From Weissella hellenica (lineage in GTDB: Bacteria; Bacillota; Bacilli; Lactobacillales; Lactobacillaceae), in the NCBI RefSeq assembly GCF_005405545.1, contig NZ_BJEG01000001.1, positions 366,914 through 430,913 of the forward strand: 64,000 bases of DNA, in the 5' to 3' direction. Shown here in pieces: positions 37,984 through 46,372 of the stretch (its first letter is position 1; each line of letters opens with the position of its first letter). The position numbers and the translations under genes are program-made. The notes under the pieces were generated by a model, which saw only the letters and a program-made list of their open reading frames with translations, did no database searches and was not told the DNA's origin.

Positions 37984-38874
37984 ATGACTTTAGAATTGAC
38001 AAATAAGTTAGGATTAGGAACCAACAAGGTTGGTGGCCATAATCTATTTGATAATTTAGATGAGCAAGATGGATATGATTTGGTGCGTGCGGCATTAGAC
38101 GCTGGCATCAATGTTCTTGATACAGCTTTTGTTTACGGTGTTGGTCGTTCAGAGGAAATCATTGGGGATGTTATCCAAGACTACGATCGTAGTAAAATCA
38201 TTATTGCAACTAAAGGTGCCCAAAATCCTGATAAGGATTTAGCACCTGACAACAGCTCAGAATTTTTGGTTAAGACAGTTGAAGATTCATTGAAGCGTTT
38301 AAAGACAGATTACATTGATATCTTCTTTATTCATTTCCCAGATGATGATTCAGATAAGTTAGCAGCTGTAGAGGCATTAGATGAACTAAAGCAAGCCGGT
38401 AAGATCCGTGCGATTGGTGTATCAAACTTTAGTTTTGATCAATTGAAGGAAGCAAATGCTACGGGTAAGGTTGATTTTGATGAAGATTACTACAGCTTGG
38501 CTCATCGTGATGAAGAAGTAGAACGGTTTGCTTACTTAGATGAGAACAACATTCAGTTCGTACCATATTTCCCATTGGAATCAGGTCTATTAACTGGCCG
38601 TTACGGTGCTGCTGATCGGGCAAAGTTTGATCGTCTAGACGATGCGAAGTTTGATCAAATTATCAAGGGGCTTGATATTGTAAAAGGCATTGCAGAGAAG
38701 CATGATGCTTCAATGACACATGTTGTTTTGGCATGGTACATGACACATCCAAGCATTGGTTTGGTTATTCCAGGCGCACGTAATGCTGAACAGGCTAAGG
38801 ATTTGGCTAAATCATTAGATGTTAAATTGTCAGATGAAGAATTCCAGGCAATTGATGAAGCCTTCAAAGCTTAA
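37984..38874 (+). CDS. aldo/keto reductase (general-stress type)
   Basis: A 296-residue NADPH-dependent TIM-barrel oxidoreductase. The catalytic tetrad is visible: D and Y in INVLDTAFVYGVGRSEEIIG, K in IIIATKGA, H in IFFIHFPDDD. The C-terminal coenzyme site is GLVIPGARNAEQAKD. Similar proteins in Firmicutes belong to the YhdN/general-stress group. Stand-alone gene with a terminator downstream. Substrate unknown. Confidence 0.88.
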   Translation: MTLELTNKLGLGTNKVGGHNLFDNLDEQDGYDLVRAALDAGINVLDTAFVYGVGRSEEIIGDVIQDYDRSKIIIATKGAQNPDKDLAPDNSSEFLVKTVEDSLKRLKTDYIDIFFIHFPDDDSDKLAAVEALDELKQAGKIRAIGVSNFSFDQLKEANATGKVDFDEDYYSLAHRDEEVERFAYLDENNIQFVPYFPLESGLLTGRYGAADRAKFDRLDDAKFDQIIKGLDIVKGIAEKHDASMTHVVLAWYMTHPSIGLVIPGARNAEQAKDLAKSLDVKLSDEEFQAIDEAFKA

Positions 38875-38887
38875 ATAGTAAAGATTT

Positions 38888-38922
38888 AACGGATTGATAC
38901 GGATGTATTGATCCGTTTTTTT
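38888..38922 (+). terminator. terminator after aldo/keto reductase
   Basis: A 13-bp stem including two G-U pairs (38888-38900 with 38905-38917), a 4-base loop and seven T. Confidence 0.85.
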
Positions 38923-38958
38923 AATTTATGCAAATCACATTATATTGAGGTTTCAGAG

Positions 38959-39048
38959 TTTTGGAACACGTTTATGCTATAAAAATTGTAGTCCCATTAT
39001 TAATACATTTTAATCAAAAAAGTTGGGGCATTTTTTTGCCCCAACTTT
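38959..39048. repeat. intergenic repeat element, copy 1
   Basis: About 90 bases related to 53752-53840. The shared core CGTTTATGCTATAAAAATTG (38969-38988) is identical in both. It ends in a hairpin (39019-39029 with 39038-39048) whose best U-run is on the minus strand, where it can terminate the GntR gene. On the + strand the core contains an extended -10-like TGCTATAAA, so a small RNA is possible. Confidence 0.65.
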
Positions 39049-39096
39049 ATTAGTTTTTTAGTGAATATATCTGATATGTACAATATACAAAGAAAT

Positions 39097-39813
39097 TTAT
39101 TGGTTAATTTCGATTTTAAAGGAGTTTAGGTCACCACGATATTTTGCAATTGAATATTCAACTGGTGCGTAATTATCAAGATAAGTAATTGTATGAAAAT
39201 AAAATATCGGATCATTTAACGATACCTGTAATAGAGCAGCTGTAGTTTCGTCAGCTTTTAAAATTTCTAATTCCCGTGAAGCATGTCGGAGTGCAAGATT
39301 ATGATCTTTAAAGGTATGGTAGAGGGATTCTTTTGTAAAATCATGTTGATCTAAATCAGGTAAATATTTAGTTGGAATATAAGAAGTCACCAAAACTACT
39401 GGAATTTCATCGGCAAAACGTAAACGAGTTAAAGCAAAAACGGTATCATCTACTGATAGTTTTAAAGCTGATTGAATTTCAAGAGTTGCGGTTATTTTAG
39501 TTAAATTAAGGACTTCAGTTTTTGGAATAACCCCTTTTTCACCCATTTCATCTGAATAACTTTTAATCATGTGAGTAAAGCCTTGTGTCATTTTTGTTGA
39601 TTGTACCCAAGTACCAGATTTTTTTCGACGGGCCAGATAACCCTCACTGACCAATATTTGAATGGCTTGTCGGATGGTAGGTCTGCTTACTTGAAATTTA
39701 TCTGCTAAGTCAATTTCTTTTGGGATAAATTCGTGAAGTGGATAGGTACCATCTTGGATGTTTTCTAGTATTTTGTTAGCGATAATACGATATTTTGGTT
39801 GTGATTTGGTCAT
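39097..39813 (-). CDS. GntR/HutC-type (UTRA domain) regulator
   Basis: A 238-residue regulator. The start at 39813 is supported by AGAGGA upstream; an in-frame 26-residue extension has none. The N-terminal winged helix is YRIIANKILENIQDGTYPLH, then DKFQVSRPTIRQAIQIL and GYLARRKKSGTWV. The C-terminal UTRA effector domain has RLRFADEIPVVLVTSYIP and the closing VEYSIAKYRGDLNSF. It lies downstream of deoC on the minus strand, divergent from the mannose-class PTS operon, which it probably represses. A hairpin between it and deoC may reduce readthrough. Confidence 0.9.
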   Translation of the reverse strand: MTKSQPKYRIIANKILENIQDGTYPLHEFIPKEIDLADKFQVSRPTIRQAIQILVSEGYLARRKKSGTWVQSTKMTQGFTHMIKSYSDEMGEKGVIPKTEVLNLTKITATLEIQSALKLSVDDTVFALTRLRFADEIPVVLVTSYIPTKYLPDLDQHDFTKESLYHTFKDHNLALRHASRELEILKADETTAALLQVSLNDPIFYFHTITYLDNYAPVEYSIAKYRGDLNSFKIEINQ

Positions 39814-39864
39814 TAAATTTCCTCTTACAAAATGATGTTTTGAATTATTATTCAGAAAATAAAT

Positions 39865-39909
39865 ATTAACCCCTCTTATTACATTAATCAAGTAACAAGA
39901 GGGGTTAAT
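39865..39909 (-). terminator. hairpin between deoC and gntR
   Basis: A 13-bp stem (39865-39877 with 39897-39909) with weak U-rich sequence after it on the minus strand. Confidence 0.6.
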
Positions 39910-39927
39910 TAGTTAAATCGGAGTTAT

Positions 39928-40635
39928 TTATAGATCAATATATGATACATTGTCCTTGGCAAATCGCTCTTTAAGGACATTAATTATTTTAATACCAGAG
40001 CTTGTACCAATACGTTCTGCTCCAGCAGCAATTAATGCAAGAAAGTCGTCAGTGTTTCGAATACCACCAGCAGCTTTAACTTTAACAATATCACCAACGG
40101 TCTCTTTCATTAATTTAACATCCGCAATCGTTGCCCCACCAGTACCAAAACCAGTAGAAGTCTTAATGAAGTCAGGCTTAACTACTTTAGCTATTTCAGC
40201 CAATTGTTTAATTTCTGATTTTTCTAGATAACAATTTTCGAAAATGACCTTACTGATAACGTTGTTTTCACGACAAATTTCAACAATTTGTGACATTTCA
40301 TCAGTGATATAGTCCCAATTACTATTTTTAACCTCGGTAAGATTAACAACGTAATCAATTTCAGTTGCGCCATTTTTGATAGCATCTTTCGTGTCAAAAA
40401 CCTTTGAAGCAATTGTGGTTTGACCTAATGGGAAGCTAATCGCAGCGCCAATATGAACGTCTGAATTGGCTAATTCTTTTGCACAAATGGCAGATTGAAC
40501 TTGGTTTATAGCAACCATTTTAAAATGATATTCTTTGGCTTCCAGGCATAATTTTTTCATGTCATCATGATTAGCGTAGGCATGTAAATTAGTGTGATCG
40601 ATTAATTGACTGAAGTCATCAATAGTGTATTTCAT
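39928..40635 (-). CDS. deoC: deoxyribose-phosphate aldolase
   Basis: A 235-residue class I aldolase splitting 2-deoxy-D-ribose 5-phosphate into acetaldehyde and glyceraldehyde 3-phosphate. All key residues are present: D94 in [11 protein letters not shown], the Schiff-base K158 in [16 protein letters not shown], and K187 in [14 protein letters not shown]. The start follows GAGGGG. Divergently placed with GntR against a mannose-class PTS operon, which suggests the PTS substrate ends up as a deoxyribose phosphate, or another sugar handled by this aldolase. Confidence 0.94.
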   Translation of the reverse strand: MKYTIDDFSQLIDHTNLHAYANHDDMKKLCLEAKEYHFKMVAINQVQSAICAKELANSDVHIGAAISFPLGQTTIASKVFDTKDAIKNGATEIDYVVNLTEVKNSNWDYITDEMSQIVEICRENNVISKVIFENCYLEKSEIKQLAEIAKVVKPDFIKTSTGFGTGGATIADVKLMKETVGDIVKVKAAGGIRNTDDFLALIAAGAERIGTSSGIKIINVLKERFAKDNVSYIDL

Positions 40636-40746
40636 AATAGAACCCCTCTATATTTTGTTTTTATGTCATTACATATTATAGTTTAGGGGATTTTTTTAGA
40701 ATGTCAAATATAAAAAAATAAATCATAAAAAATAATAATATTGACG

Positions 40747-40775
40747 TTGACACATTGTAAGCGTTTACATATAAC
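40747..40775 (+). promoter_or_regulatory. mannose-class PTS promoter with perfect cre site
   Basis: TTGACA (40747-40752), a 17-base spacer and TATAAC (40770-40775). A fully matching cre, TTGTAAGCGTTTACA (40755-40769), fills the spacer, so CcpA should block this promoter directly. A three-codon frame (ATG TCA TGA, 40792-40800) with its own GGAGGGG precedes the first gene. Confidence 0.8.
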
Positions 40776-40817
40776 GGAGGGGTAGATTAATATGTCATGA
40801 CAAATAAGGGGGCGCGC

Positions 40818-41228
40818 ATGGATATTTTAATTACAACACATGGTAAATTAGCAGAAGGATTAGTTTCTGCTTTATCATTTATTACGGGAACCACAGAAAA
40901 TGTTAGTATCGTTGAGCTAGATGAGATGGGGATTGATAATTTTAGACAACGATTACATCATAAATTTAATGAAACATCGCATTCATTAATAGTTCTGACA
41001 GATTTGAAGGGCGGAACACCATATAATGAATCGTTTGTTTATTATTTGGAACATTCGGAGGACATAAGAGTTGTTAGTGGGGTTAACTTACCAATGTTGA
41101 TTGAGCTAGCAACACAGGTAACCAGTTTGAACGATTTGGATCAAGCAGTGACTATTGCTTGTGAAGCGGGTACAAATGGGGTATCAGTACCAGATGTAGT
41201 TGATGACGATGATGATATGGATTTTTAA
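40818..41228 (+). CDS. PTS mannose-class EIIA
   Basis: A 136-residue cytosolic phosphocarrier. The ATG at 40818 is preferred over 40797 because MDILITTHGKLAEGL is the usual EIIA-Man N terminus (phospho-His8) and AAGGGGG lies 8 bases upstream. The motif DLKGGTPYNES is also typical. An acidic tail (DDDDDMDF) ends the protein. First gene of an IIA-IIB-IIC-IID operon. Confidence 0.92.
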   Translation: MDILITTHGKLAEGLVSALSFITGTTENVSIVELDEMGIDNFRQRLHHKFNETSHSLIVLTDLKGGTPYNESFVYYLEHSEDIRVVSGVNLPMLIELATQVTSLNDLDQAVTIACEAGTNGVSVPDVVDDDDDMDF

Positions 41229-41250
41229 ATAATTTAGGGGGAACTATATT

Positions 41251-41745
41251 ATGACAATTACTCTTGCACGTGTTGATGATCGCGTAATTCATGGACAAAC
41301 AATGACTCGATGGACGAAAGCTCGCTCAGTAGATGGTATTTTAGTTGTTGGAGATAGTATTGCCCATAATAAATTACGGCGCCGTGTTTTAAAAGCAGCT
41401 GCCAATGATTTGAAAGTTGGTATTTATACGGTTGATGAAGCGCCAGAAAAAATTAAACAGGGTATTGAATCAAAAAAGAATTTTTTCTTAATTAGTGATT
41501 CACCACAAACGTTCTCTCAATTAGTTGATAAGAATGTTGATTTTGGTAAAGCTTTGAATGTCGGTCCCATGAATACACGCCCTGATACTAAAGTTCTTGG
41601 AAATACAGTAGCAATTGACCAGGCCGACTATGATGCTTTCCAAAATATTAACGATCATGATATTGAAATTCAATTCCAGTTACTACCAGATGATAGTATT
41701 CGCAGTTGGGAAACATTAAAGAATAAATATGATGCAATGGACTAA
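41251..41745 (+). CDS. PTS mannose-class EIIB
   Basis: A 164-residue EIIB. The phosphorylated histidine is H14 in ARVDDRVIHGQTMTRW. It passes phosphate from EIIA to the incoming sugar. Typical C-terminal region QFQLLPDDSIRSWETL. Second gene of the operon, 22 bases after IIA, with GGGGGA before the start. Confidence 0.93.
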   Translation: MTITLARVDDRVIHGQTMTRWTKARSVDGILVVGDSIAHNKLRRRVLKAAANDLKVGIYTVDEAPEKIKQGIESKKNFFLISDSPQTFSQLVDKNVDFGKALNVGPMNTRPDTKVLGNTVAIDQADYDAFQNINDHDIEIQFQLLPDDSIRSWETLKNKYDAMD

Positions 41746-41757
41746 GGGGGAAGTACC

Positions 41758-42597
41758 ATGAGTTTATTTATACCAGCGTTATTAACAGGTATCTTTTGTT
41801 ATCTAGGGGCGATTGAATCACCCTGGATGTTTGGAATGACTGGTGGTTTTTATATTGTTGGTCGTCCCTTAGTTGCAGGATTGTTAGTCGGTTTAGCATT
41901 TGGAGATATTCGAGCTGGCGTCTTATGTGGTTTAGCAGTGCAAGCAGTTTTCATTGCTAACCTATCAACTGGTGGTGCAACCAACAGTGAAATTACCTAT
42001 GCTGCCTATGGTGGTATTGGTCTAGCAATGGCGACAACCAAAGATCCAGCAATTGCAGTCACATTAGCTATTTTAATTGGACAAACATTTGGACTTATTT
42101 TCTATAATTTCCGTATGGCTTTCTATTCATATTGGAATACACGTGCTGAAAAAGCAGCAGAAAACAATGATGACCGTGGTATTGTGATGAATCATTTGGT
42201 ATTTCCACAAATTACAACGTTCTTAATTCGAGCAGTGCCTGTATTCTTAGCAATCTATTTTGGTAAGGGGTTAGTTGATTGGTTAATTCAAAGTATTCCT
42301 GATATGGTAACTCATATTATTCAAGTACTTGGTGGCGTGCTACCAGCATTAGGTATTGCAATGTTGATGTCGATTGTTATCAAGAACAAGTCACATCTTA
42401 TTTTCTTCTTTGCTGGCTTCGTATTACTAGCCTTTGCAAAGTTAAGCATGATTGCAATTGTATTTATTGCAGCACTAGTTGCTTACATGTACTTCTACGC
42501 ATCAACCCAAAAGGGTAGTGGTCAAGCAGCAACAACGACAGAAACGACTGAAACAGTTGATACTGATGATGTTTATGAAGATGACGATTTATTCTAA
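41758..42597 (+). CDS. PTS mannose-class EIIC
   Basis: A 279-residue membrane component with about eight hydrophobic segments. The family pattern is VGRPLVAGLLVGLAFGDIRA, followed by the G-rich QAVFIANLSTGGATNSE loop. It has an acidic, T-rich cytosolic tail. It forms the translocation channel with EIID. 12 bases after IIB. Confidence 0.92.
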   Translation: MSLFIPALLTGIFCYLGAIESPWMFGMTGGFYIVGRPLVAGLLVGLAFGDIRAGVLCGLAVQAVFIANLSTGGATNSEITYAAYGGIGLAMATTKDPAIAVTLAILIGQTFGLIFYNFRMAFYSYWNTRAEKAAENNDDRGIVMNHLVFPQITTFLIRAVPVFLAIYFGKGLVDWLIQSIPDMVTHIIQVLGGVLPALGIAMLMSIVIKNKSHLIFFFAGFVLLAFAKLSMIAIVFIAALVAYMYFYASTQKGSGQAATTTETTETVDTDDVYEDDDLF

Positions 42598-42616
42598 GGA
42601 CTAGGGGGAATCAATC

Positions 42617-43441
42617 ATGGTTGAACAAAAAAAGGAAACAATTCTAACGAATAAAGAATTGAATCAAATTTGGCGTCGTTGGGGATTTACTCATCTTAGT
42701 TCGATGAGTTATGAGAAGATTCAAGGACATTCTTGGGCATATGCTTATTTACCATTTGCAAAAAAACATTATAAGGATGATTTAGAAAAGAAGCGTCGTT
42801 TGTTACTGCGACATTCAATGTTTTATAATACTGAACCTCAAACAGGGCAATTGATTAATGGTATTGTGGCTTCATTAGAAGAGCAAATTGCCATGGGTGA
42901 AGAAGTCTCTGAAGAAATGCCAGTTAATATTAAGACAACCTTGATGGGGCCACTTGCTGGTATTGGTGACTCAATTATTCAAGGAATCATTGTTCCTATT
43001 CTATTGTCAATTGCAATGAGTTTAGCTGCTGGGGGTAGTGCCTTTGGACCAATCTTCTATATTGTGGCATATGGTATTGTCGGTGTTGCAATTTCATATA
43101 TTGCATTTAGGAGTGGTTATCGTCTAGGAGTTAGTGCGATCGATACCATTGTTGGTGAAAATTCCAAGCGAATTACTGATGCATTTAATATCTTAGGAGT
43201 TATGGTGGTTGGAGCATTGGCTGCCAATACTATTGTACTTAAGACAACAGCACATATTCCAATGGGAGGAAAATCAGCTTCGCTTGAAAGTGTTCTTAAT
43301 GGCATTTTCCCTGGTTTGTTACCATTGGGGATGGTTATGCTAGGTTGGTGGCTGGTATCAAGTAAGCAAATGTCAGCAACTAAGGTTATTTTGATTATGG
43401 TTGTCATTGTGACGATTGGTTGCTTGATCGGTTTGTTCTAA
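42617..43441 (+). CDS. PTS mannose-class EIID
   Basis: A 274-residue membrane component. The N-terminal signature is LNQIWRRWGFTHLSSMSYEKIQ-like, with FYNTEPQTGQLINGIVASLEEQ, and TTLMGPLAGIGDSIIQGII is diagnostic of EIID. The C-terminal half is hydrophobic. Last gene of the operon, followed by a strong bidirectional terminator. The sugar cannot be told from the permease alone; the neighbouring deoC hints at a deoxy sugar. Confidence 0.93.
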   Translation: MVEQKKETILTNKELNQIWRRWGFTHLSSMSYEKIQGHSWAYAYLPFAKKHYKDDLEKKRRLLLRHSMFYNTEPQTGQLINGIVASLEEQIAMGEEVSEEMPVNIKTTLMGPLAGIGDSIIQGIIVPILLSIAMSLAAGGSAFGPIFYIVAYGIVGVAISYIAFRSGYRLGVSAIDTIVGENSKRITDAFNILGVMVVGALAANTIVLKTTAHIPMGGKSASLESVLNGIFPGLLPLGMVMLGWWLVSSKQMSATKVILIMVVIVTIGCLIGLF

Positions 43442-43480
43442 AATACACACAACGGTGACAAAATTAATTTAAATAAAGTA

Positions 43481-43525
43481 AAAAACGTCTAGTAGGTTAT
43501 ATTTTGTATCCTACTAGACGTTTTT
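43481..43525 (+). terminator. bidirectional terminator after mannose-class PTS
   Basis: A perfect 16-bp stem (43481-43496 with 43510-43525) with A/T runs on both sides, between convergent genes. Confidence 0.92.
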
Positions 43526-43526
43526 A

Positions 43527-43985
43527 TTAATGTTTTGAAAAAATTTTTGCTTTATCAGCAACAGTTTTCAATTGGGCTTTGTGTTTTTGTTTTGTGGCAG
43601 TTTTTTTAGCAAGGGTAGTGTCTCGTTTTTGCATGCTTTCGTTTACAATTTCTTCATCAGCATAATAAAGTTTGACAAATGTATTAGGCGCAACATTACT
43701 ACCACCTTTAGGCGTGAGCCTTAGAACGGTATTAGCCGGCTGCAAGGCAATCTTTTCATCAGCTGGTAATTTGATTAAAGAATAGTTGAAATGATATTTG
43801 GTTAACACTTCAGTGGCTTCACTAATGGGAAGTGATAGGACGTCAGGTATTTTAATATAGTCCTTCTTTTTTTCTTTTTGTTGTTCATTAATTTTATTAA
43901 CCTGTTCAATAACTGCTGGAGCAGCTTTGATAACGAAAGGTGCTGCAATTTTAACAGCTTTACCAATAAGTTGTATTTTTCCCAT
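43527..43985 (-). CDS. stand-alone PASTA-like domain protein
   Basis: A 152-residue protein. The N-terminal 22 residues are amphipathic or hydrophobic (VKIAAPFVIKAAPAVIEQV) and followed by a lysine-rich stretch. Residues 45-110 look like one PASTA domain (IKIPDVLSLPISEATEVLTK, then PKGGSNVAPNTFVKLYYADEE). The C terminus is very basic (TKQKHKAQLKTVADKAK). PASTA domains normally sit on PrkC-type kinases or penicillin-binding proteins and bind muropeptides; here no kinase or enzyme domain is present. The start follows AGGAGG. Function unknown; cell-wall association is inferred. Confidence 0.75.
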   Translation of the reverse strand: MGKIQLIGKAVKIAAPFVIKAAPAVIEQVNKINEQQKEKKKDYIKIPDVLSLPISEATEVLTKYHFNYSLIKLPADEKIALQPANTVLRLTPKGGSNVAPNTFVKLYYADEEIVNESMQKRDTTLAKKTATKQKHKAQLKTVADKAKIFSKH

Positions 43986-44068
43986 GTTTCCTCCTATGCA
44001 GATGATTAGCCATATTTTACACTATTTGGCTACAAGATGGTAGGTAAAATGTCCTTTTAATGAGTGGG

Positions 44069-44092
44069 TGTCCATAGCAATGGACATTTTTT
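44069..44092 (+). terminator. short hairpin with T-run before galactitol-PTS regulator
   Basis: A 7-bp stem (44069-44075 with 44080-44086), a 4-base loop and six T. It lies upstream of the regulator start and overlaps the beginning of a cre site. Confidence 0.5.
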
Positions 44093-44106
44093 AGAAACCG
44101 CTTACA
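44092..44106 (+). promoter_or_regulatory. cre site upstream of galactitol-type PTS regulator
   Basis: TAGAAACCGCTTACA, one mismatch to the cre consensus, 44 bases before the start; a TATAAT (44117-44122) follows. Confidence 0.65.
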
Positions 44107-44149
44107 AAAAATAGCGTTATAATGATACATGTAGAGAGGAAGTGAAAGG

Positions 44150-45541
44150 ATGAGCAGCAATAATTTAGATAATAAAATATTGATGTTTTTAGGGCAGCAA
44201 ATTGATTTTGTGGATGCCTTAACTATTTCGCAGACTTTTTCTGTATCAAAAAAGACAGTTTATCGAACGATTAATAGACTGAATCAAGTTAATATGATTG
44301 TTGAATCACAAAGAGGTCGTGGTTACCGCTTGATAGATAATCAAATATCAACAACAACGGAACAAGATGAGCAACGTCAAATTGATTTAGCTATTAATTT
44401 ATTACATTCATTTCCTCGCAGCTTAAACCGGTGGCATTTATTAGAAAAATTGTATATTTCAGAGTCTACTTTACATCGTGACTTAAACATTTTAAATGAG
44501 TTGTTTATACCGTTCCATATCAGTATTGATCGATCTGCTGGTAGCGCAAAGGTGGTTGGAACAGAATCACAAGTCCGTAAAGCGTTGAATTATTTTTTAT
44601 TGGAAAATACAGTTACGCAACAAGTTGTGGAAGGATTAGCAGGTATTTTTCCAGATATAACGAAAAAAGATCAGACTTTTATTAGTTCACAAATGACACT
44701 GATTGAAAAGGAATTGGATGTTGAAATTTTAGGTCCGTATACTGTTAATATTTTTTCACATCTCTACATTTTGTTGGATAGAGTAAGATTACATAATAGC
44801 GAGTCAGTCGTTAAGGGACAGTCAAATGTTCATTATGATGAGTTATTATTACGTGTTGCTCGTCAAGTCGTGAATAATATAAGTGAGTATGCCCACGTTG
44901 TTATTAATTCTGAGGAGGTTCATAATCTTGTTTTATATTTAGTCGGGTTACGTTATGATCGAACGTTAGACGATAGTCAAGATGGTGAGGCACATCAGCT
45001 AGTCACTTATTTGGTTAATGAATTGTTATTACCAAATCATGTTAATATTGAAAATTTAACCAACGCTTTGATTGGTCATGTTCGCCCAATGATCCATCGT
45101 TTAAAGGAAGAAATACTAATTGTTAATCCGTTGTTGAATGATATTCAGTTTAGCTATAACGAGACATTTACACAGGTGAAAAAAATACTAGCTGCGACAT
45201 CTTACCATGTTTCAGATGATGAAGTTGGTTTTTTAACATTATATGTTGTCCGAGCTTTGGAAGAAGCAAGTGTTAGAAAAAGAGTGTTGTTAATGTGTTC
45301 AACTGGTATTGGAACAGCACAACTATTACAAACGCGAGTACGCCGAGCTTTTCCGGATTTTGAAATAGTTGGGACTATTTCGGCACGTGATTACGAAATT
45401 AATTTAAAGCACTTTGAACAAATTGATTTAGTTATATCTACAGTTGCAATTCATTTTCAACCAGTTTCACCAGTTATCCAGGTGAGCGCATTGTTTAATG
45501 AAGGTGATCGGCGGCGTGTTGAGGAATTGCTATATGGTTAA
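44150..45541 (+). CDS. PRD-containing transcriptional activator (MtlR/LicR type, without EIIA)
   Basis: A 463-residue regulator. Order: a HTH (1-65, FSVSKKTVYRTINRLNQ), a second HTH (about 75-140, LYISESTLHRDLNIL), two PTS regulation domains (about 170-275 and 285-385, the second with GHVRPMIHRLKEEI and NPL), and an EIIB-Gat-like domain with Cys in KRVLLMCSTGIGTAQ. Relatives usually carry a C-terminal EIIA domain in the same chain. Here it ends just after EIIB and the EIIA is a separate gene starting inside the stop region. PTS phosphorylation should control its activity on the downstream gat-type genes. Confidence 0.9.
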   Translation: MSSNNLDNKILMFLGQQIDFVDALTISQTFSVSKKTVYRTINRLNQVNMIVESQRGRGYRLIDNQISTTTEQDEQRQIDLAINLLHSFPRSLNRWHLLEKLYISESTLHRDLNILNELFIPFHISIDRSAGSAKVVGTESQVRKALNYFLLENTVTQQVVEGLAGIFPDITKKDQTFISSQMTLIEKELDVEILGPYTVNIFSHLYILLDRVRLHNSESVVKGQSNVHYDELLLRVARQVVNNISEYAHVVINSEEVHNLVLYLVGLRYDRTLDDSQDGEAHQLVTYLVNELLLPNHVNIENLTNALIGHVRPMIHRLKEEILIVNPLLNDIQFSYNETFTQVKKILAATSYHVSDDEVGFLTLYVVRALEEASVRKRVLLMCSTGIGTAQLLQTRVRRAFPDFEIVGTISARDYEINLKHFEQIDLVISTVAIHFQPVSPVIQVSALFNEGDRRRVEELLYG

Positions 45542-45923
45542 ATTAGAGTTTTTATCAATGGCTGTAACGCCAACGATGCCAATGATTGCACATCTAACAG
45601 CACAGCGTTTTAAGTTGAATGAAAATCACGTAAAACAAGCAATGTTTGAGCGTGAAGACATTGGTAGTACGGTAGTCGCACCAGGTATTAGTATACCGCA
45701 TGTTGAACTAGCAAATATTAAGACGCAGGGGTTGTTTTTAATCAAAGATAAACAACAATTAGTTTTGGTGTTAATCGTTGATAAGCTTCACCCTGATGAA
45801 CAACTGATTAAAATTTTACAAGGGTTACTAGAAGAACAATATTTGGAAAAATTAAGCAACATTACGTCAGAGCAAGCATTCAAAATACTGATAAAGGGGG
45901 TGGAAAATCGTGTTGTCAGATAA
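45534..45923 (+). CDS. EIIA-like domain protein, detached part of the PRD regulator
   Basis: A 129-residue PTS EIIA-2-type domain. Its ATG (45534) lies within the last codons of the regulator (8-base overlap, ATGGTTAA), implying translational coupling. The phospho-histidine would be H56 in VVAPGISIPHVELA. It corresponds to the C-terminal EIIA domain normally fused to MtlR-type activators, so it probably acts in trans on the regulator. It overlaps the next gene (a true EIIA) by 14 bases. Confidence 0.8.
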   Translation: MVKLEFLSMAVTPTMPMIAHLTAQRFKLNENHVKQAMFEREDIGSTVVAPGISIPHVELANIKTQGLFLIKDKQQLVLVLIVDKLHPDEQLIKILQGLLEEQYLEKLSNITSEQAFKILIKGVENRVVR

Positions 45924-46359
45924 AATTATTTTACTAGATGAATCAGCAACTGATAATCAAGACGCTTTGGGAAAGCTTGCAAATCAATTATTAAAAAGTG
46001 GCGCAGTTAAAGAGTCTTACAAACCAGCGCTTTTAAAACGAGAAATTGAATTTCCAACAGGTTTAGCAACAGATGAAATTGGAATCGCGATGCCTCATAC
46101 TGATGCTGAACATGTTAATTATGATCAAATTGCATTTATGCGATTGCATCAGCCAGTACAATTTTTACAAATGGGTGATGGGGAAAAAATACAAGTCAAA
46201 TTTATTTTTATGTTGGCGTTGAAAGAAGCACATTCACAATTAGATATGTTACAAACATTAATTGCTTTAATTCAAAACAAAGCAAAAATACAGCAATTAT
46301 TAGCAGCAACAAATGAAGATGAAGTTGTTCAAATTTTAAAAGATGCGGGAATAGAATAA
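45910..46359 (+). CDS. gatA: PTS galactitol-type EIIA
   Basis: A 149-residue EIIA. GTG at 45910 with GGGGG about 8 bases upstream is the likely start; TTG at 45913 is the alternative. Phospho-His63 sits in DEIGIAMPHTDAEHV, typical of GatA. The C-terminal LALKEAHSQLDMLQTLIALI is also typical. First of the transporter genes (IIA-IIC-IIB order). Confidence 0.88.
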   Translation: MLSDKIILLDESATDNQDALGKLANQLLKSGAVKESYKPALLKREIEFPTGLATDEIGIAMPHTDAEHVNYDQIAFMRLHQPVQFLQMGDGEKIQVKFIFMLALKEAHSQLDMLQTLIALIQNKAKIQQLLAATNEDEVVQILKDAGIE

Positions 46360-46372
46360 AGGGGATAAAATC

